DNA from: a virus
Length of the DNA: 36,386 nt
Strand: one strand, 5' to 3'
Virus record (IMG/VR): IMGVR_UViG_3300037099_000223
Location: 1-36,386 of that record
Below, piece by piece: positions 22,101-30,213 of the stretch (position 1 is its first letter; each line of letters opens with the position of its first letter). Position numbers and translations under genes: made by a program. The notes beneath the pieces were generated by a model. That model saw nothing but the letters and a program-made list of their open reading frames with translations, made no database searches and was not told the origin of the DNA.

Positions 22101-22219
22101 AAGGCCGGTACGCTGCCGTGCTGGACAGCACTGTGACCTCCGGAGCAATCGGCGGGGGCGGTTCCAACCACGTCCTGGCGTATTGCGACGGCACAAGCTA
22201 TAAGGTGGCCGCCCCATAA
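19157..22219 (+). CDS. Secreted collagen-like, SGNH-hydrolase-like protein (tail-fibre-like) inserted in the tail operon
   Basis: 1020 residues from ATG 19157 (GGAG upstream). It begins with a textbook Sec signal peptide: MFKFLRS, hydrophobic core, cleavage after AFA at residue 22. Residues 25-175 are beta-rich. Residues 181-222 are collagen-like Gly-Pro-Thr/Ala triplets. A Gly-rich hinge follows, then an SGNH-like domain at about 355-635, with GDS at 363-365, GGVVD at 514-518 where the family has GxND, and H616 in YHLQDAANARLFG. The last 300 residues form another beta domain. It is both fibre-like and secreted, which is unusual. It could be a phage-encoded surface protein of the lysogen or an exported enzyme acting on acetylated surface glycans. 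A 16-bp tandem duplication creates the present stop. Confidence 0.75.
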   Translation: MFKFLRSATIFALSCLAIPAFAQGYGYVHWTMINPASESYVVVGGSHIQNSTGTLLVNGTISFTPVTNAGAPVSYLVNGLGQAIDQPVTTLVTNGVFEIQLADTALTFPRNVCYLVTITDNISGKHLLGPGYSCVQPAGSGVAVTGLGAWCIAASGSVGGSCDFDLYEPNSAQQLLIGNVGPAGPTGPTGPTGPAGPTGAASTVPGPTGATGAAGANGTGSTVSVGTTATGAAGTAASVTNSGSSTSAILNFTIPQGAAGSGGGGGGSMVYPSTGLGASTGSAWRAPTLSDVVSLWAGGACTGYLKYDGTCSTPTGAVPSVNGIAAAVTIAGPNVTTAGSTITIAAGNSLASYPQNTRMFFYGDSRVSVSGACGWEGTNIASSTVTADVFTANGIAGPETVGYTLSLWGFTGAGAPLNNQNVVIATANTAYPYSFTAMVTGYSVTVNTGAGNFGCEYSPATLVATSPLMPSTSFIQEASEGDATIAMLNADYPSLVHPYSPAVTGTPGVLIMQGGVVDLYGGTGSISTVEAGLQSFWEMAHADGWKIVQESIIPEPQSIYSDGNENGDTQTINKWMTTMQKQALPPATGDYFDIFVDAYSLMPDPTDIGLFTATYHLQDAANARLFGAINYALLDNSNPPIPDLICDTWTGAACASATQTVFGRALPVAAQSGDYNITQVTNGVNSVAPQTVQGTKTFVSLAPGAPASIDRAIGTGPATPEIVQYKNAQASSMSFANPVTAGDAILLACLNTGYQYPSDSLGNSYVFIVGTANVSGSPYPAGFFLGSGKSTVSVATNVTGGTDTINCNGGGDMMAIELSGIATTGAQDAATEYSVHPASVGSFLTVPSFTTTQTDAVFELAMCTGSQSITSAASTGFALLPSSGDLSCGGADSAPFYFLYQNLPPGTYSPTVSYAPTTFDGELIQIGLKANPTPPAQFGDLHQAQNAAGVTLSGTNAQGIPYIAPQTYSALSTGTPCNSGNEGRYAAVLDSTVTSGAIGGGGSNHVLAYCDGTSYKVAAP

Positions 22220-22231
22220 GGTGGCCGCCCC
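22200..22231. repeat. Perfect tandem duplication of 16 bp at the fibre gene's end
   Basis: Bases 22200-22215 and 22216-22231 are identical. The second copy supplies the TAA stop (22217-22219). Removing one copy restores a frame that adds ten residues (ending ANTGAGGAG) and stops at TAG 22260-22262. Confidence 0.9.
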
Positions 22232-22261
22232 GGCGAATACCGGCGCAGGCGGTGCAGGTTA

Positions 22262-22354
22262 GACAGCGAAATTTTCCACTTGGTAGGTTTGAGCCATACC
22301 GAGGGCGTCGGGGCACCCACTCTGTGGGTCGCGGGCGCCCTTCCCATTGGAGCC
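22262..22354. other. Intergenic hairpin element before the tape measure gene
   Basis: ACCCAC (22315-22320) pairs with GTGGGT (22324-22329) around TCT, with an outer GGGCG (22303-22307)/CGCCC (22336-22340) stem. The block is GC-rich and lacks a T-run. It resembles a REP-type dispersed element more than a terminator, but only one copy is in this window, so origin from a host repeat is a guess. Confidence 0.4.
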
Positions 22355-24877
22355 ATGATGGCCAGCAGAAAAGTAGCGAGCGCGTATGTAGACCTCCAAC
22401 TGCAGACGGCGCAGTTCAAGGCGGCGATCGGTGAATCGACCGCGCTGACCAGGCAGTTCTCCGCCTCAATGCGCGAGGAGATGGAGCACTCCCGCGAGTC
22501 CGTGCGCCTCATGTCCGAGGAGCTTGGCCTGGGCATTCCCCGCGGGTTGCAGCAAATCATCTCCAAATTGCCCGGCGTGTCCACCGCGATGAGCCTCGCG
22601 TTTGACTCTGTCGTTGTGTTCGCGCTCATCGACACCGTGGTCAAGGTCACCGAGAAGATCGTTGAATTCACGAAGAAGACGGACGAGGGGGCGCGGAAAA
22701 ACGCCGAAGCCAATGCCAGGTTCTCAGACTCGCTGGCCAAATCGAATGCCGAACTCGCTGTCAGCCTGGATAAGGTTCAGGATCACATCGCGGTGCTTGA
22801 GCACAAGCCCAAGAATGGTGTGAAAGACGCCCTTGACGATGCGGCCGTCGCGTCGGAAAAGCTCTCCAAGGACCTGGACGACAACATCCAAAAGATGCGC
22901 GTGCTGCTCTCCGGAGAGAGCGCCAAGTGGTACCAGCAGATGCTCGGGGCGGGAAGTAACGCCTACTCCAACGAACAGCTTGAGCAGTACCAGGCCAACC
23001 AGCGTGACGTGAACGCCGCCTCCGATCAGGAACTCAAGAACCCCAAAGTTTACGGGGGTGTGGACCAGATAGAACTTCGCCGGCGCCGGAACCTGGCCGC
23101 AGGCACCACGGGGTACTACAACCAGATCGGCACGGATATAGTCGACCTCAACAGGTATCAGGCATTGAGGAAAGAGAACGATGCTCTCGGCATCGGTTCC
23201 GACTACTTTGGCCGGAGCCTTCCGGGTGGCGAGGCCGCCCAATTTGCCGGATATGCCGCAAGGTTCGGTTATGGCGATCAATCGGCGCAGATCTCCTCGC
23301 TCACAAACCAGCAGGGGCGGGTTGGACAGCTTGCTCAGTCACAATGGATTGAAGCGGGAATGACGTCGGGGGTGTCCACCGAGAAAGGGGACGAGGAGAA
23401 GAGCCGGCTCACCGCGGCCGCGAAGGCCGCGGCCGATAAGTGGATGAAGGCGCAGGAGGATGCGTTCAAGGCCGTGAATGTGCCGCCCGCGGACCTCCCG
23501 GCGGGATCGGCGGCCTATGACAAGTGGGCGTCAAAGAGTCCCCAGCGCGAGCAGGATTTCCTGCTGTCCGGACCCGCACCCACTGCTGCTCAGGGGGGTT
23601 CCGAGGCAATCAAGCTTCTTACGGCGAAAGTCGGCGAGCTGAACGCAGCGATGCAGACGGACGCGAGGAAACAAAATGACCGGGATTACGACAAAAATAC
23701 CGAGGCCGCACTTGCGTTAGGAAGAGCGCTCGACGAGGCGGACCGTAAGGCCGCTGAAACCGCTGGGAAATTGACTTCCGCCCAAGAGAAGTACGCCGCC
23801 GAGGTGAAGAGGGGCGCGGAGCAGATGGCTTCCATCGCCGCGAAGCACACCATTGACGCGGCTCACATCGGTCTGGCGAACCACTCCATCGGTCCTCGCA
23901 CCGCTGCGCTCGTCGAGGCGCAAGCTCATGCGACGGAAGCGAACGCGAAGCTCGTAGCCGCGAGCGCCGATCTGCTCAAGCTTGAGGCGGATGCGAAGGG
24001 CCTGATTGCAGGCACTCCCGAGTACGTCGAGAACGCGACCACGCAATTAGGCGTCCGGAATCAGATCGCGGGGATCGACGCCGACGCCTCAAGGCAGGCT
24101 GCGGATGACGCGGCGAGGACCGCTCAGACCACCTTCTCCGGCAGGATGACCTCCGACCTCGACAAGTGGATCGAGCAGTCCACCGATCTCGCCGGCATCA
24201 TGGGCGGCCTGTTCACCGGTTCGATCAACCAGGTCAACGACGCAATCCTCAAGGTGCTGACCACAAAGCCTTCGATGAATGACCGGCATCCCTTTCGGGC
24301 GGCCGGTCACGCCGTGTTCACGGACGTCGCGGGCGCAGGCTTGAAGGGAGCCGAAGGCGAACTGATGAAAGCGCTCGGCCTCCATGGGCGCGACGTCAAG
24401 CACGTCATCGTCGACAACATGCCCGGAGCCAAAGGCGCTGTGCCCGGCGTACCCGCGAGCATGTTCGATTCCATGGCCAACCCAAGCCGGGATCCCTCTC
24501 CGTCTTCGGGCGCCGGAGCGTCGAGCTTCATGAGCGGTGTGCTCAAAATTGTTCCCTTCATCGCAGGCGCATTCGGGGACGGCGGCACGGTGAGTCCCGG
24601 CGGCTGGAACCTTGTCGGCGAGCATGGCCCCGAGCTGCTGCAGGTGGGATCCACTTCCAGGATCAACAACGCGCGCGACACAGCGGGCATATTCGGCGCC
24701 GGATCGGCCGCCGGTTCCGCAACTCACAACTGGAACATCGACGCCCGCGGCGCGACGGATCCAGCCGCCATCAACATGGCCGTCCAGCGCGGCATCGTAG
24801 CCGCCGCCCCTCACATCATCGCGGCCTCGCACGAAGCTGAGGCTGCGCACAAGCGGCGTCTCCCCAACCAGCGGTAA
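22355..24877 (+). CDS. Tape measure protein
   Basis: 840 residues from ATG 22355 (ATG 22358 possible), with GGAG upstream. The N-terminal part is a long alpha-helical, coiled-coil region (SAYVDLQLQTAQFKAAIGES, KVTEKIVEFTKKTDEGARKN) with a hydrophobic helix near 80-110. The middle is charged and Ala-rich. The C-terminus has the usual tape-measure ending (FGDGGTVSPGGWNLVGEHGP, then ELLQVGS). At about 0.15 nm per residue it predicts a tail near 125 nm. It sets tail length and is injected with DNA. Unusually, it is separated from its chaperones by the 1020-aa secreted protein. Confidence 0.88.
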   Translation: MMASRKVASAYVDLQLQTAQFKAAIGESTALTRQFSASMREEMEHSRESVRLMSEELGLGIPRGLQQIISKLPGVSTAMSLAFDSVVVFALIDTVVKVTEKIVEFTKKTDEGARKNAEANARFSDSLAKSNAELAVSLDKVQDHIAVLEHKPKNGVKDALDDAAVASEKLSKDLDDNIQKMRVLLSGESAKWYQQMLGAGSNAYSNEQLEQYQANQRDVNAASDQELKNPKVYGGVDQIELRRRRNLAAGTTGYYNQIGTDIVDLNRYQALRKENDALGIGSDYFGRSLPGGEAAQFAGYAARFGYGDQSAQISSLTNQQGRVGQLAQSQWIEAGMTSGVSTEKGDEEKSRLTAAAKAAADKWMKAQEDAFKAVNVPPADLPAGSAAYDKWASKSPQREQDFLLSGPAPTAAQGGSEAIKLLTAKVGELNAAMQTDARKQNDRDYDKNTEAALALGRALDEADRKAAETAGKLTSAQEKYAAEVKRGAEQMASIAAKHTIDAAHIGLANHSIGPRTAALVEAQAHATEANAKLVAASADLLKLEADAKGLIAGTPEYVENATTQLGVRNQIAGIDADASRQAADDAARTAQTTFSGRMTSDLDKWIEQSTDLAGIMGGLFTGSINQVNDAILKVLTTKPSMNDRHPFRAAGHAVFTDVAGAGLKGAEGELMKALGLHGRDVKHVIVDNMPGAKGAVPGVPASMFDSMANPSRDPSPSSGAGASSFMSGVLKIVPFIAGAFGDGGTVSPGGWNLVGEHGPELLQVGSTSRINNARDTAGIFGAGSAAGSATHNWNIDARGATDPAAINMAVQRGIVAAAPHIIAASHEAEAAHKRRLPNQR

Positions 24878-24895
24878 GTCCACACCGGAGCATCC

Positions 24896-25549
24896 ATGAG
24901 CGCCACAATCACATTGCCCAACGGCAACACGTACACCCTTGTCACCATCCCCGCCTATCCGGGACTCGCGCAGGTCAGCTTCACGCATAAGGACTCGGTG
25001 TCGTCGGTCGGGTCTCCCTTCGTGCCGTCGCAGAACCAGACGCAGGCGTGGGCCGGAGCGGACGGGTGGGGCCTGGATTTCACGCTGCCCAAGATGAACC
25101 GGTGGGTTGCGGCTCCCTGGAAAGGGTTCCTAGCCGAGCTGCGCGGCATACTGAACGTCTTCCAGATCGGCGATCCCTTCGGCGCCACCCCTCTCGGCGC
25201 CGCGGATGGCGCACCGGTGTGCGCCACCACGGGCACTAACAACCTCACGATGGCCACCGGCCTGGTCACCGGCGGATGGACCCCGAACGTCTTCGGCCAG
25301 TTGTTCCCCGGCGACTACATCCAGCTCGGCTACCACCTCCACGAGGTCTGCGAGCCGGTGAACTCGGACGCTGAAGGGAACGCAACCATCCAGATCTGGC
25401 CCAGCCTTCGCGAGTCGCCGGCCAACGATACCGCCCTGGTCCTCACCAACACGGTGGGCCTGTTCCGCCTGGCGCTGAACACGCGTGCCTGGCACTCCGA
25501 CTTCACGCAACTGACGCAGATGTCGTTCAAGTGCACGGAGGCCCGCTGA
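24896..25549 (+). CDS. Distal tail-like protein
   Basis: 217 residues. The segment WGLDFTLPKMNRWVAAPWKG, FLAELRGILNVFQIGDPFG, PGDYIQLGYHLHEVCEPVNS and FRLALNTRAWHSDFTQL follows the family of phage proteins encoded just after the tape measure that build the first ring of the tail tip. Its stop overlaps the next start (TGATG). A lambda gpM/L-region equivalent by position. Confidence 0.72.
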   Translation: MSATITLPNGNTYTLVTIPAYPGLAQVSFTHKDSVSSVGSPFVPSQNQTQAWAGADGWGLDFTLPKMNRWVAAPWKGFLAELRGILNVFQIGDPFGATPLGAADGAPVCATTGTNNLTMATGLVTGGWTPNVFGQLFPGDYIQLGYHLHEVCEPVNSDAEGNATIQIWPSLRESPANDTALVLTNTVGLFRLALNTRAWHSDFTQLTQMSFKCTEAR

Positions 25550-26106
25550 TGCCCAGAGATATCAGCGCCCCCATGGTCGGGCCGATGACGTCCAACCAGA
25601 TCCGCCCGTGCTTCCTCGCGATCATCACCTTCCGGACCCGGACGGCGTACTGCTGGACCGGCGTCGGCAACCTCGTTTACGCCGGCAACACTTATCTCGG
25701 CGTGGGCGATTTCGGCAAGATCGGCAAGATCACCGAAGGCACCGACGTCCAGGCGTATGGCACCACCATCACGTTGTCCGGGATCGATCCGGTCCTGCTT
25801 TCCGAGTGCATGACCGACATCCAGCTCGGGGCCCCGGCGACCATCTACTTCGCGTTGCTCGACTCGAACGGAGCGATCTTCGGCACGCCCTACCCCGCGT
25901 TCGTCGGAACCGTCGACCAGCCGACCATCAATTCCGGCATCGAGACAATCTCCATCACGCTGGCGATCGAGAACAAGCTGGCCAATCTGCTGCGCGCCAA
26001 CATGCGCCGCTACACCGCGGCAGATCAGCAGTTGTATTACCCTGGCGACACGTTTTTCAACTGGGTTCCCACTCTTAACGACCAGGCCCTGATCTGGACG
26101 ACGTAA
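25549..26106 (+). CDS. Tail tip hub protein (DUF2163-like)
   Basis: 185 residues. TRTAYCWTGVGNLVYAGNTY, LGVGDFGKIGKITEGTDVQA and TITLSGIDPVLLSECM are typical of hub proteins found between the distal tail and the NlpC-type peptidase in lambda-like phages and gene transfer agents. SITLAIENKLANLLRANMRR near the end is also characteristic. Confidence 0.75.
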   Translation: MPRDISAPMVGPMTSNQIRPCFLAIITFRTRTAYCWTGVGNLVYAGNTYLGVGDFGKIGKITEGTDVQAYGTTITLSGIDPVLLSECMTDIQLGAPATIYFALLDSNGAIFGTPYPAFVGTVDQPTINSGIETISITLAIENKLANLLRANMRRYTAADQQLYYPGDTFFNWVPTLNDQALIWTT

Positions 26107-26138
26107 GGCCCACCCCGCACCAGCACCCGGAGACACCC

Positions 26139-26630
26139 ATGTCCGCAACTCCTGTCATCCCGGCAGCCGCTCCCGCTGCGCCCGCGAAACTCAAGCGCGC
26201 TCAGCACTGGGCTACGCGCAGTCTGCACCAATTCCTGATCGACCGAGCCACCGCCAGGTTCGCGTGGGGCACGCATGACTGCGCCCTCTTTGCCGCGGAC
26301 GGCGTTCAGGCAATGACTGGGGTGGATATCGCCTCCGACTTCCGTGGTCGGTACATGGACGAGGCCGGCGCGAAGGCTGCGATCGCGAGAATCACGGGCG
26401 TTGCCAACGGCACTGTCGAGGACGCCGCCGCCTGGTGCGCGGCGAAGCATGGGCTCGTTGAACTGATTCACCCCCTCATGGCGCAGCGCGGCGACCTGGT
26501 CGTCCTCGAGGATGCCGGCCGGGTCATTGCCGGCCTGGTCCATCTCAGCGGGCGCCACGTCGCCGCCGCGGGCGAGCAGGGGCTCAAGAAGATACCCATC
26601 GCCGGCGTGAAGAGAGCGTGGCGCGTATGA
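26139..26630 (+). CDS. NlpC/P60-like tail peptidase
   Basis: 163 residues. RFAWGTHDCALFAADGVQAM contains the probable catalytic Cys (C48). AQRGDLVVLE and GLVHLSGRHVA carry the likely catalytic His, and the protein closes with IAGVKRAWRV, as in phage tail peptidases of the lambda gpK type. It may nick peptidoglycan during DNA entry. The first 20 residues are Pro/Ala-rich. Its stop overlaps the tip protein start (ATGA). Confidence 0.8.
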   Translation: MSATPVIPAAAPAAPAKLKRAQHWATRSLHQFLIDRATARFAWGTHDCALFAADGVQAMTGVDIASDFRGRYMDEAGAKAAIARITGVANGTVEDAAAWCAAKHGLVELIHPLMAQRGDLVVLEDAGRVIAGLVHLSGRHVAAAGEQGLKKIPIAGVKRAWRV

Positions 26631-29600
26631 GCAAAGCAATTGAAGGCGCGGCTCTCCTCGGTGTCGCGGCCGGGATATGGTTCCTGGTACCGGGCAGTGT
26701 TGTGTTCGCCCCCTGGTTGATGACCGCGCTGGTGGGAATGGTTGCCGGCGGCGTCTCCATGGAGGGCGCGGCCCTGGCCGATGCCCTGACTCAGAACCGT
26801 GGCCAGAACATCACCACGCGGCAAGCGGCTGGACTGCGCCAGATCATCTATGGGCAGCAGCGAGTCGGTGGCACCACGGTATACCAGAGCACCACTGGCG
26901 CCGGCGGATCCGGCGGAAACTACGTTTACAACTACATCATCGCCCTGGCCTCGCATGAGATCGACGCCGTCATCAACATCTACCTCGACGGCCGCCAGGT
27001 TTACTGGTCGCAGTTCCACGGCGACAACGGAGCGAACATCGGGTGCGGGACTGTATCCGCCCCACCGACCGCCGTCGTCACCATCTCAGGCGGCGCGGTC
27101 ACAGGCGTCACTGCCAGCGGCGGATCCGGGTTCGGCAACATCAAGGCCGGCCGGTACCGTGTGCGCTTCTCCGGAGGCGGCGGTTCCGGCGCGTATGGTT
27201 ACGCCACCAACGCCGGAGCTGGAACCTACGGCACCGATTTTGTCGTGGGTGCATGGACCGTGGTGGTCACGCACCCCGGATCGGGATACACGACTCCGCC
27301 CCAGGCCGACATTCAAGGCGCGTACACGTTTGGCGGGACCGGCGCGGCCGATCAGCAGGACCCTTCCCTTCCCGGCTACGGCCTCGGCTACGGCATTGGC
27401 CCAGGCGGCCCTCATTACGACTTCGCCGGCAAGGTTTTTTGCGAAGTCCGCTTCGGCGATCAGCCGCCCGGCGATTACATGGCGTCCCTGTCGGCCAACG
27501 ATTCGACATGGCCCACGACCGCGAATGGCGGCGGGGTTGCATATCTCTATCTCAACGTCGGGTATGACGTAGCGCAGTTCCCGGCCGCTCCGGAGATCCG
27601 CGTCACGGTCAACGGCAAAAACAACATCTGGGATCCGCGCACCTCCGCGTACGGCTTCAGCTCGAACTGGGCGTTGCAAGTCGCGGACGTTATCGCCGAC
27701 CCGCAGTGGGGCCTGGGAGACAACGCCGTCAATCAGGCGCAGTTGATCGCCGCGGCCAACGTGTGCGACGAACTCATCGCCACGTCGCAGGGCGACGAGT
27801 CGAACTTTCAGCAGCATCTGCACTATGATTCCTCGACCGCGCCGGGCGATGCGCTGTCGCTGATGATGCCCTCCGCCGCGGGCCGTCTCAGCCGCGTCGG
27901 CGGCGAGTGGTTTATATGGCCCGCTTACTGGCAAGGCCCGAGCTTCGCCTTCGATCAGTCCGCGCTCGTCGATCCGTCCGGCATGGCCTGGAAGCCCTAC
28001 CGCAGCCAGAAGGACCTGGTCAATGTGATCAACGGGACTTATATCGCCCCGAACTACCCGTACGCCGTCGCCGGCAACCTTTACGACGCCAACGGCTGGT
28101 ATTACGGAACCACGAACAACCTGTGGCCGTTTGCGTGGCAGCCGACAAACTTCCCGGCCTATGCGCAGGATGTCCTGCACGGCTACGCGGCCAACGAAGA
28201 GCTGATCGAGGACCTCGGCATCGTCCTCCCAAAGGAGTTGACACTCCGCGGCGTCATCTCCATCGTCCAGGCGCAGCGCGTGGCCAAGATCAACCTGATG
28301 CGCAATCGCCGGCAGGGCTCGGGCGTGTTCCCCATGAGCCTGGCCGCGTGGCAGATGGCGCCGATCGATGTGCAGCAGTTCACATTTCCGCAGATGGGCT
28401 GGAGCGACAAGTATCTGGAGGTCGACAAGATCCAGCTCGTGTGCGAGCCCATGAAAGATGCGACCGGTGAAGACGGCGCCCTGGCGTTGTCGACCGCCGT
28501 CAGCGCTCAGGAGACGGGTCCAAGCGACTACGAGTGGTCGGAGACCGAGGAGCTTACGCCTTACGACGTCGCGGCCATCGCCCAGCAGATCCCTTACACG
28601 CCCGCCGCGCCGACAGAGGCCACCGTCACCAGCTCGGCCGGCACCGCGATTATCGGCGCGGATGGCTCGGTTACCCCGCGGGCGCTCGTCGCCTGGAATG
28701 CACCGGCGGACAATACCGTCACCGGCGTCGATGTGCAGTACCAACTCTTTGGCGCAACGACGTGGCTGGACGCCGGCATCACCAATGTCGCGCTGTTCGA
28801 GGCGCTCGTCGGCCCGCTGATCGCCGGCGATGCCTACAACTTCCAGATTCGCAGCGTTCGGCCGAGCGGCAGCTATTCGCCCTGGGTCCAGGTACTGAAC
28901 GTGACCATCAGCATCACGCTGGCGTCGTCGGCAACGAGCGGCGACGCCATCGCCCCGGCGGGAACACTGGTCGCGCTGGCGTTATCGACGGGGACCGCGA
29001 ACATCATCGTGCAGCCGTTCGAGGCGGTGGTGGGCGTGCACGGCGTTGCCTGCCTCCCCGCCGGCAGCTACACGATCACGGGCCTCGCGCAGGGGCAGGC
29101 CTTCTACGTCTATTACATCGACCCGACGTTCGCCGGCGGCGCGATCACTCCGATCGCAACGCAAAACGCGGCGGACTTCCTGAACAAGGTTGGCTACTTC
29201 CTCATCGGCGACATCGTCACGCCGAACTACGTCACCACTTACACCCCGAGCAGCTACGCGGACACCGGCGCCTCGGCAACCGCCAACCCCGCGAACGCGT
29301 ACGGCGGCAACCCAACTCTCGCGTCCAAGGTGCAGGGTTACTGGTCCTCGACGTCGGCTGGCGCGGCGCCCCCGGTGTATGAGACCTTCTCGTATTTCGA
29401 CTACGAGGGGATTTGCACCTGGTCCGGATTCCCGAGCGTGGTCGCAACCGCGGCCAAGACGCTCAACATCACCGCCGGGTTCGCCCTGGGTAATTGCGCC
29501 GCGATGTACGGCTATCTGGGCGTGACCATCGCCGGCGTAACGGCCACGATCGTGACATCCCTCGGCACCCTTGGGGCGATCCTTTACACCGTGACGATTC

Positions 29601-29734
29601 CCTCGGGCACGGATCTGTCGACCATCAGTGTCACCGCGCAATGCACGGTCACCAACATCACGCTGACCTATGTCGACCCGTCACCAAACGACGGGACGGC
29701 GATCGTCTCGGTGAGCGGCATTTTCATTCAATAA
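26627..29734 (+). CDS. Large tail tip / host specificity protein (lambda J position)
   Basis: 1035 residues from ATG 26627. The N-terminus has two hydrophobic segments (GAALLGVAAGIWFLVPGSVV, APWLMTALVGMVAGGVSM). Then RQAAGLRQIIYGQQRVGG and NYIIALASHEIDAVINIYLD mark the tip-protein core. Glycine-rich inserts at about 155-245 (TASGGSGFG, GSGYTTPPQ) look like a beta-repeat decoration. A fibronectin-III-like domain covers about 660-770 (ALVAWNAPADNTVTGVDVQY, PSGSYSPW). The C-terminal 250 residues are variable beta structure, likely receptor-binding. The last gene of the tail module. Confidence 0.85.
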   Translation: MSKAIEGAALLGVAAGIWFLVPGSVVFAPWLMTALVGMVAGGVSMEGAALADALTQNRGQNITTRQAAGLRQIIYGQQRVGGTTVYQSTTGAGGSGGNYVYNYIIALASHEIDAVINIYLDGRQVYWSQFHGDNGANIGCGTVSAPPTAVVTISGGAVTGVTASGGSGFGNIKAGRYRVRFSGGGGSGAYGYATNAGAGTYGTDFVVGAWTVVVTHPGSGYTTPPQADIQGAYTFGGTGAADQQDPSLPGYGLGYGIGPGGPHYDFAGKVFCEVRFGDQPPGDYMASLSANDSTWPTTANGGGVAYLYLNVGYDVAQFPAAPEIRVTVNGKNNIWDPRTSAYGFSSNWALQVADVIADPQWGLGDNAVNQAQLIAAANVCDELIATSQGDESNFQQHLHYDSSTAPGDALSLMMPSAAGRLSRVGGEWFIWPAYWQGPSFAFDQSALVDPSGMAWKPYRSQKDLVNVINGTYIAPNYPYAVAGNLYDANGWYYGTTNNLWPFAWQPTNFPAYAQDVLHGYAANEELIEDLGIVLPKELTLRGVISIVQAQRVAKINLMRNRRQGSGVFPMSLAAWQMAPIDVQQFTFPQMGWSDKYLEVDKIQLVCEPMKDATGEDGALALSTAVSAQETGPSDYEWSETEELTPYDVAAIAQQIPYTPAAPTEATVTSSAGTAIIGADGSVTPRALVAWNAPADNTVTGVDVQYQLFGATTWLDAGITNVALFEALVGPLIAGDAYNFQIRSVRPSGSYSPWVQVLNVTISITLASSATSGDAIAPAGTLVALALSTGTANIIVQPFEAVVGVHGVACLPAGSYTITGLAQGQAFYVYYIDPTFAGGAITPIATQNAADFLNKVGYFLIGDIVTPNYVTTYTPSSYADTGASATANPANAYGGNPTLASKVQGYWSSTSAGAAPPVYETFSYFDYEGICTWSGFPSVVATAAKTLNITAGFALGNCAAMYGYLGVTIAGVTATIVTSLGTLGAILYTVTIPSGTDLSTISVTAQCTVTNITLTYVDPSPNDGTAIVSVSGIFIQ

Positions 29735-29782
29735 CGGACCAGCAACCGCGCTACGACGTGGCGTCGAAAGCAGGGGTACTAA

Positions 29783-30082
29783 ATGGACGCGACCATGGAT
29801 GCAACAGCAACGATGCTAAGGACGGAGCGCCGCGGGCCGGGGTTCAACCGCGCCAGGCCATCGTGGACGGCGGTGGCGGCGATGCTGCTGTCGGTGACCA
29901 TGCCGATCTGCGGCTGGATGGTGTCGCTGTCGAACCGCGTAGCGGTGCTCGAGGAAAAGACCGCGTCGCTGGCCACGGCCGCGCAGATGGCTGAAGTGAA
30001 ACAGAAGATCGACGACTGGATCGAACTAAGCAATCGCCTGCGCCTGGACGACCAGGCGAGAGCGGCGCGAGAAGGCAAATGA
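29783..30082 (+). CDS. Small membrane protein with coiled coil (lysis-region)
   Basis: 99 residues. A basic N-terminal tail is followed by one membrane helix (WTAVAAMLLSVTMPICGWMV) and a coiled coil (SNRVAVLEEKTASLATAAQM, then AEVKQKIDDWIELSNRL). This resembles small phage membrane proteins that act as holin, anti-holin or inner-membrane spanin. The choice among these is not possible from sequence. The gene overlaps the next tiny ORF (ATGA). Confidence 0.65.
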   Translation: MDATMDATATMLRTERRGPGFNRARPSWTAVAAMLLSVTMPICGWMVSLSNRVAVLEEKTASLATAAQMAEVKQKIDDWIELSNRLRLDDQARAAREGK

Positions 30083-30156
30083 GCCACCCCATCGAGGTCG
30101 CGTTTTGGGTCAAAGCAAAAGCGGGGGGTGCCGGTAACGAGCCGATTGCCTTCTAG
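30079..30156 (+). pseudogene. 25-codon remnant resembling the start of the downstream lysin gene
   Basis: ATG 30079 overlaps the previous stop (ATGA). The peptide begins MSHPIEVAFWVKAKA and ends with TAG 30154-30156. The lysin at 30735 begins MGNPIEIPFLVKCKA: eight of 15 residues are identical and most others similar, and the DNA is clearly related but diverged. It looks like the surviving 5' end of a duplicated lysin gene. The stop codon lies inside the stem of a strong hairpin. Confidence 0.55.
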
Positions 30157-30173
30157 CATGGGCTAGAAGGCAA
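30146..30173 (+). other. Perfect 11-bp-stem hairpin after the lysin-like remnant
   Basis: TTGCCTTCTAG (30146-30156) pairs with CTAGAAGGCAA (30163-30173) around a six-base loop. No T-run follows. It may block ribosomes or polymerase, or mark the break point of the rearrangement. Confidence 0.7.
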
Positions 30174-30213
30174 GGACCCACCCCCGCGACGCGGACCCCG
30201 GAAGGAAAACCAA

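Noticed and set aside
24089-24988. 299-codon minus-strand frame under the tape measure 3' end
   Set aside because: Shadow frame without motif; crosses the junction of two well-supported plus-strand genes.
27086-28744. 552-codon open frame on the minus strand under the tail tip gene
   Set aside because: Long antisense frames are common in GC-rich coding DNA. The product is Arg/Gly/Val-rich with no domain pattern, and the opposite strand encodes a convincing tail protein.
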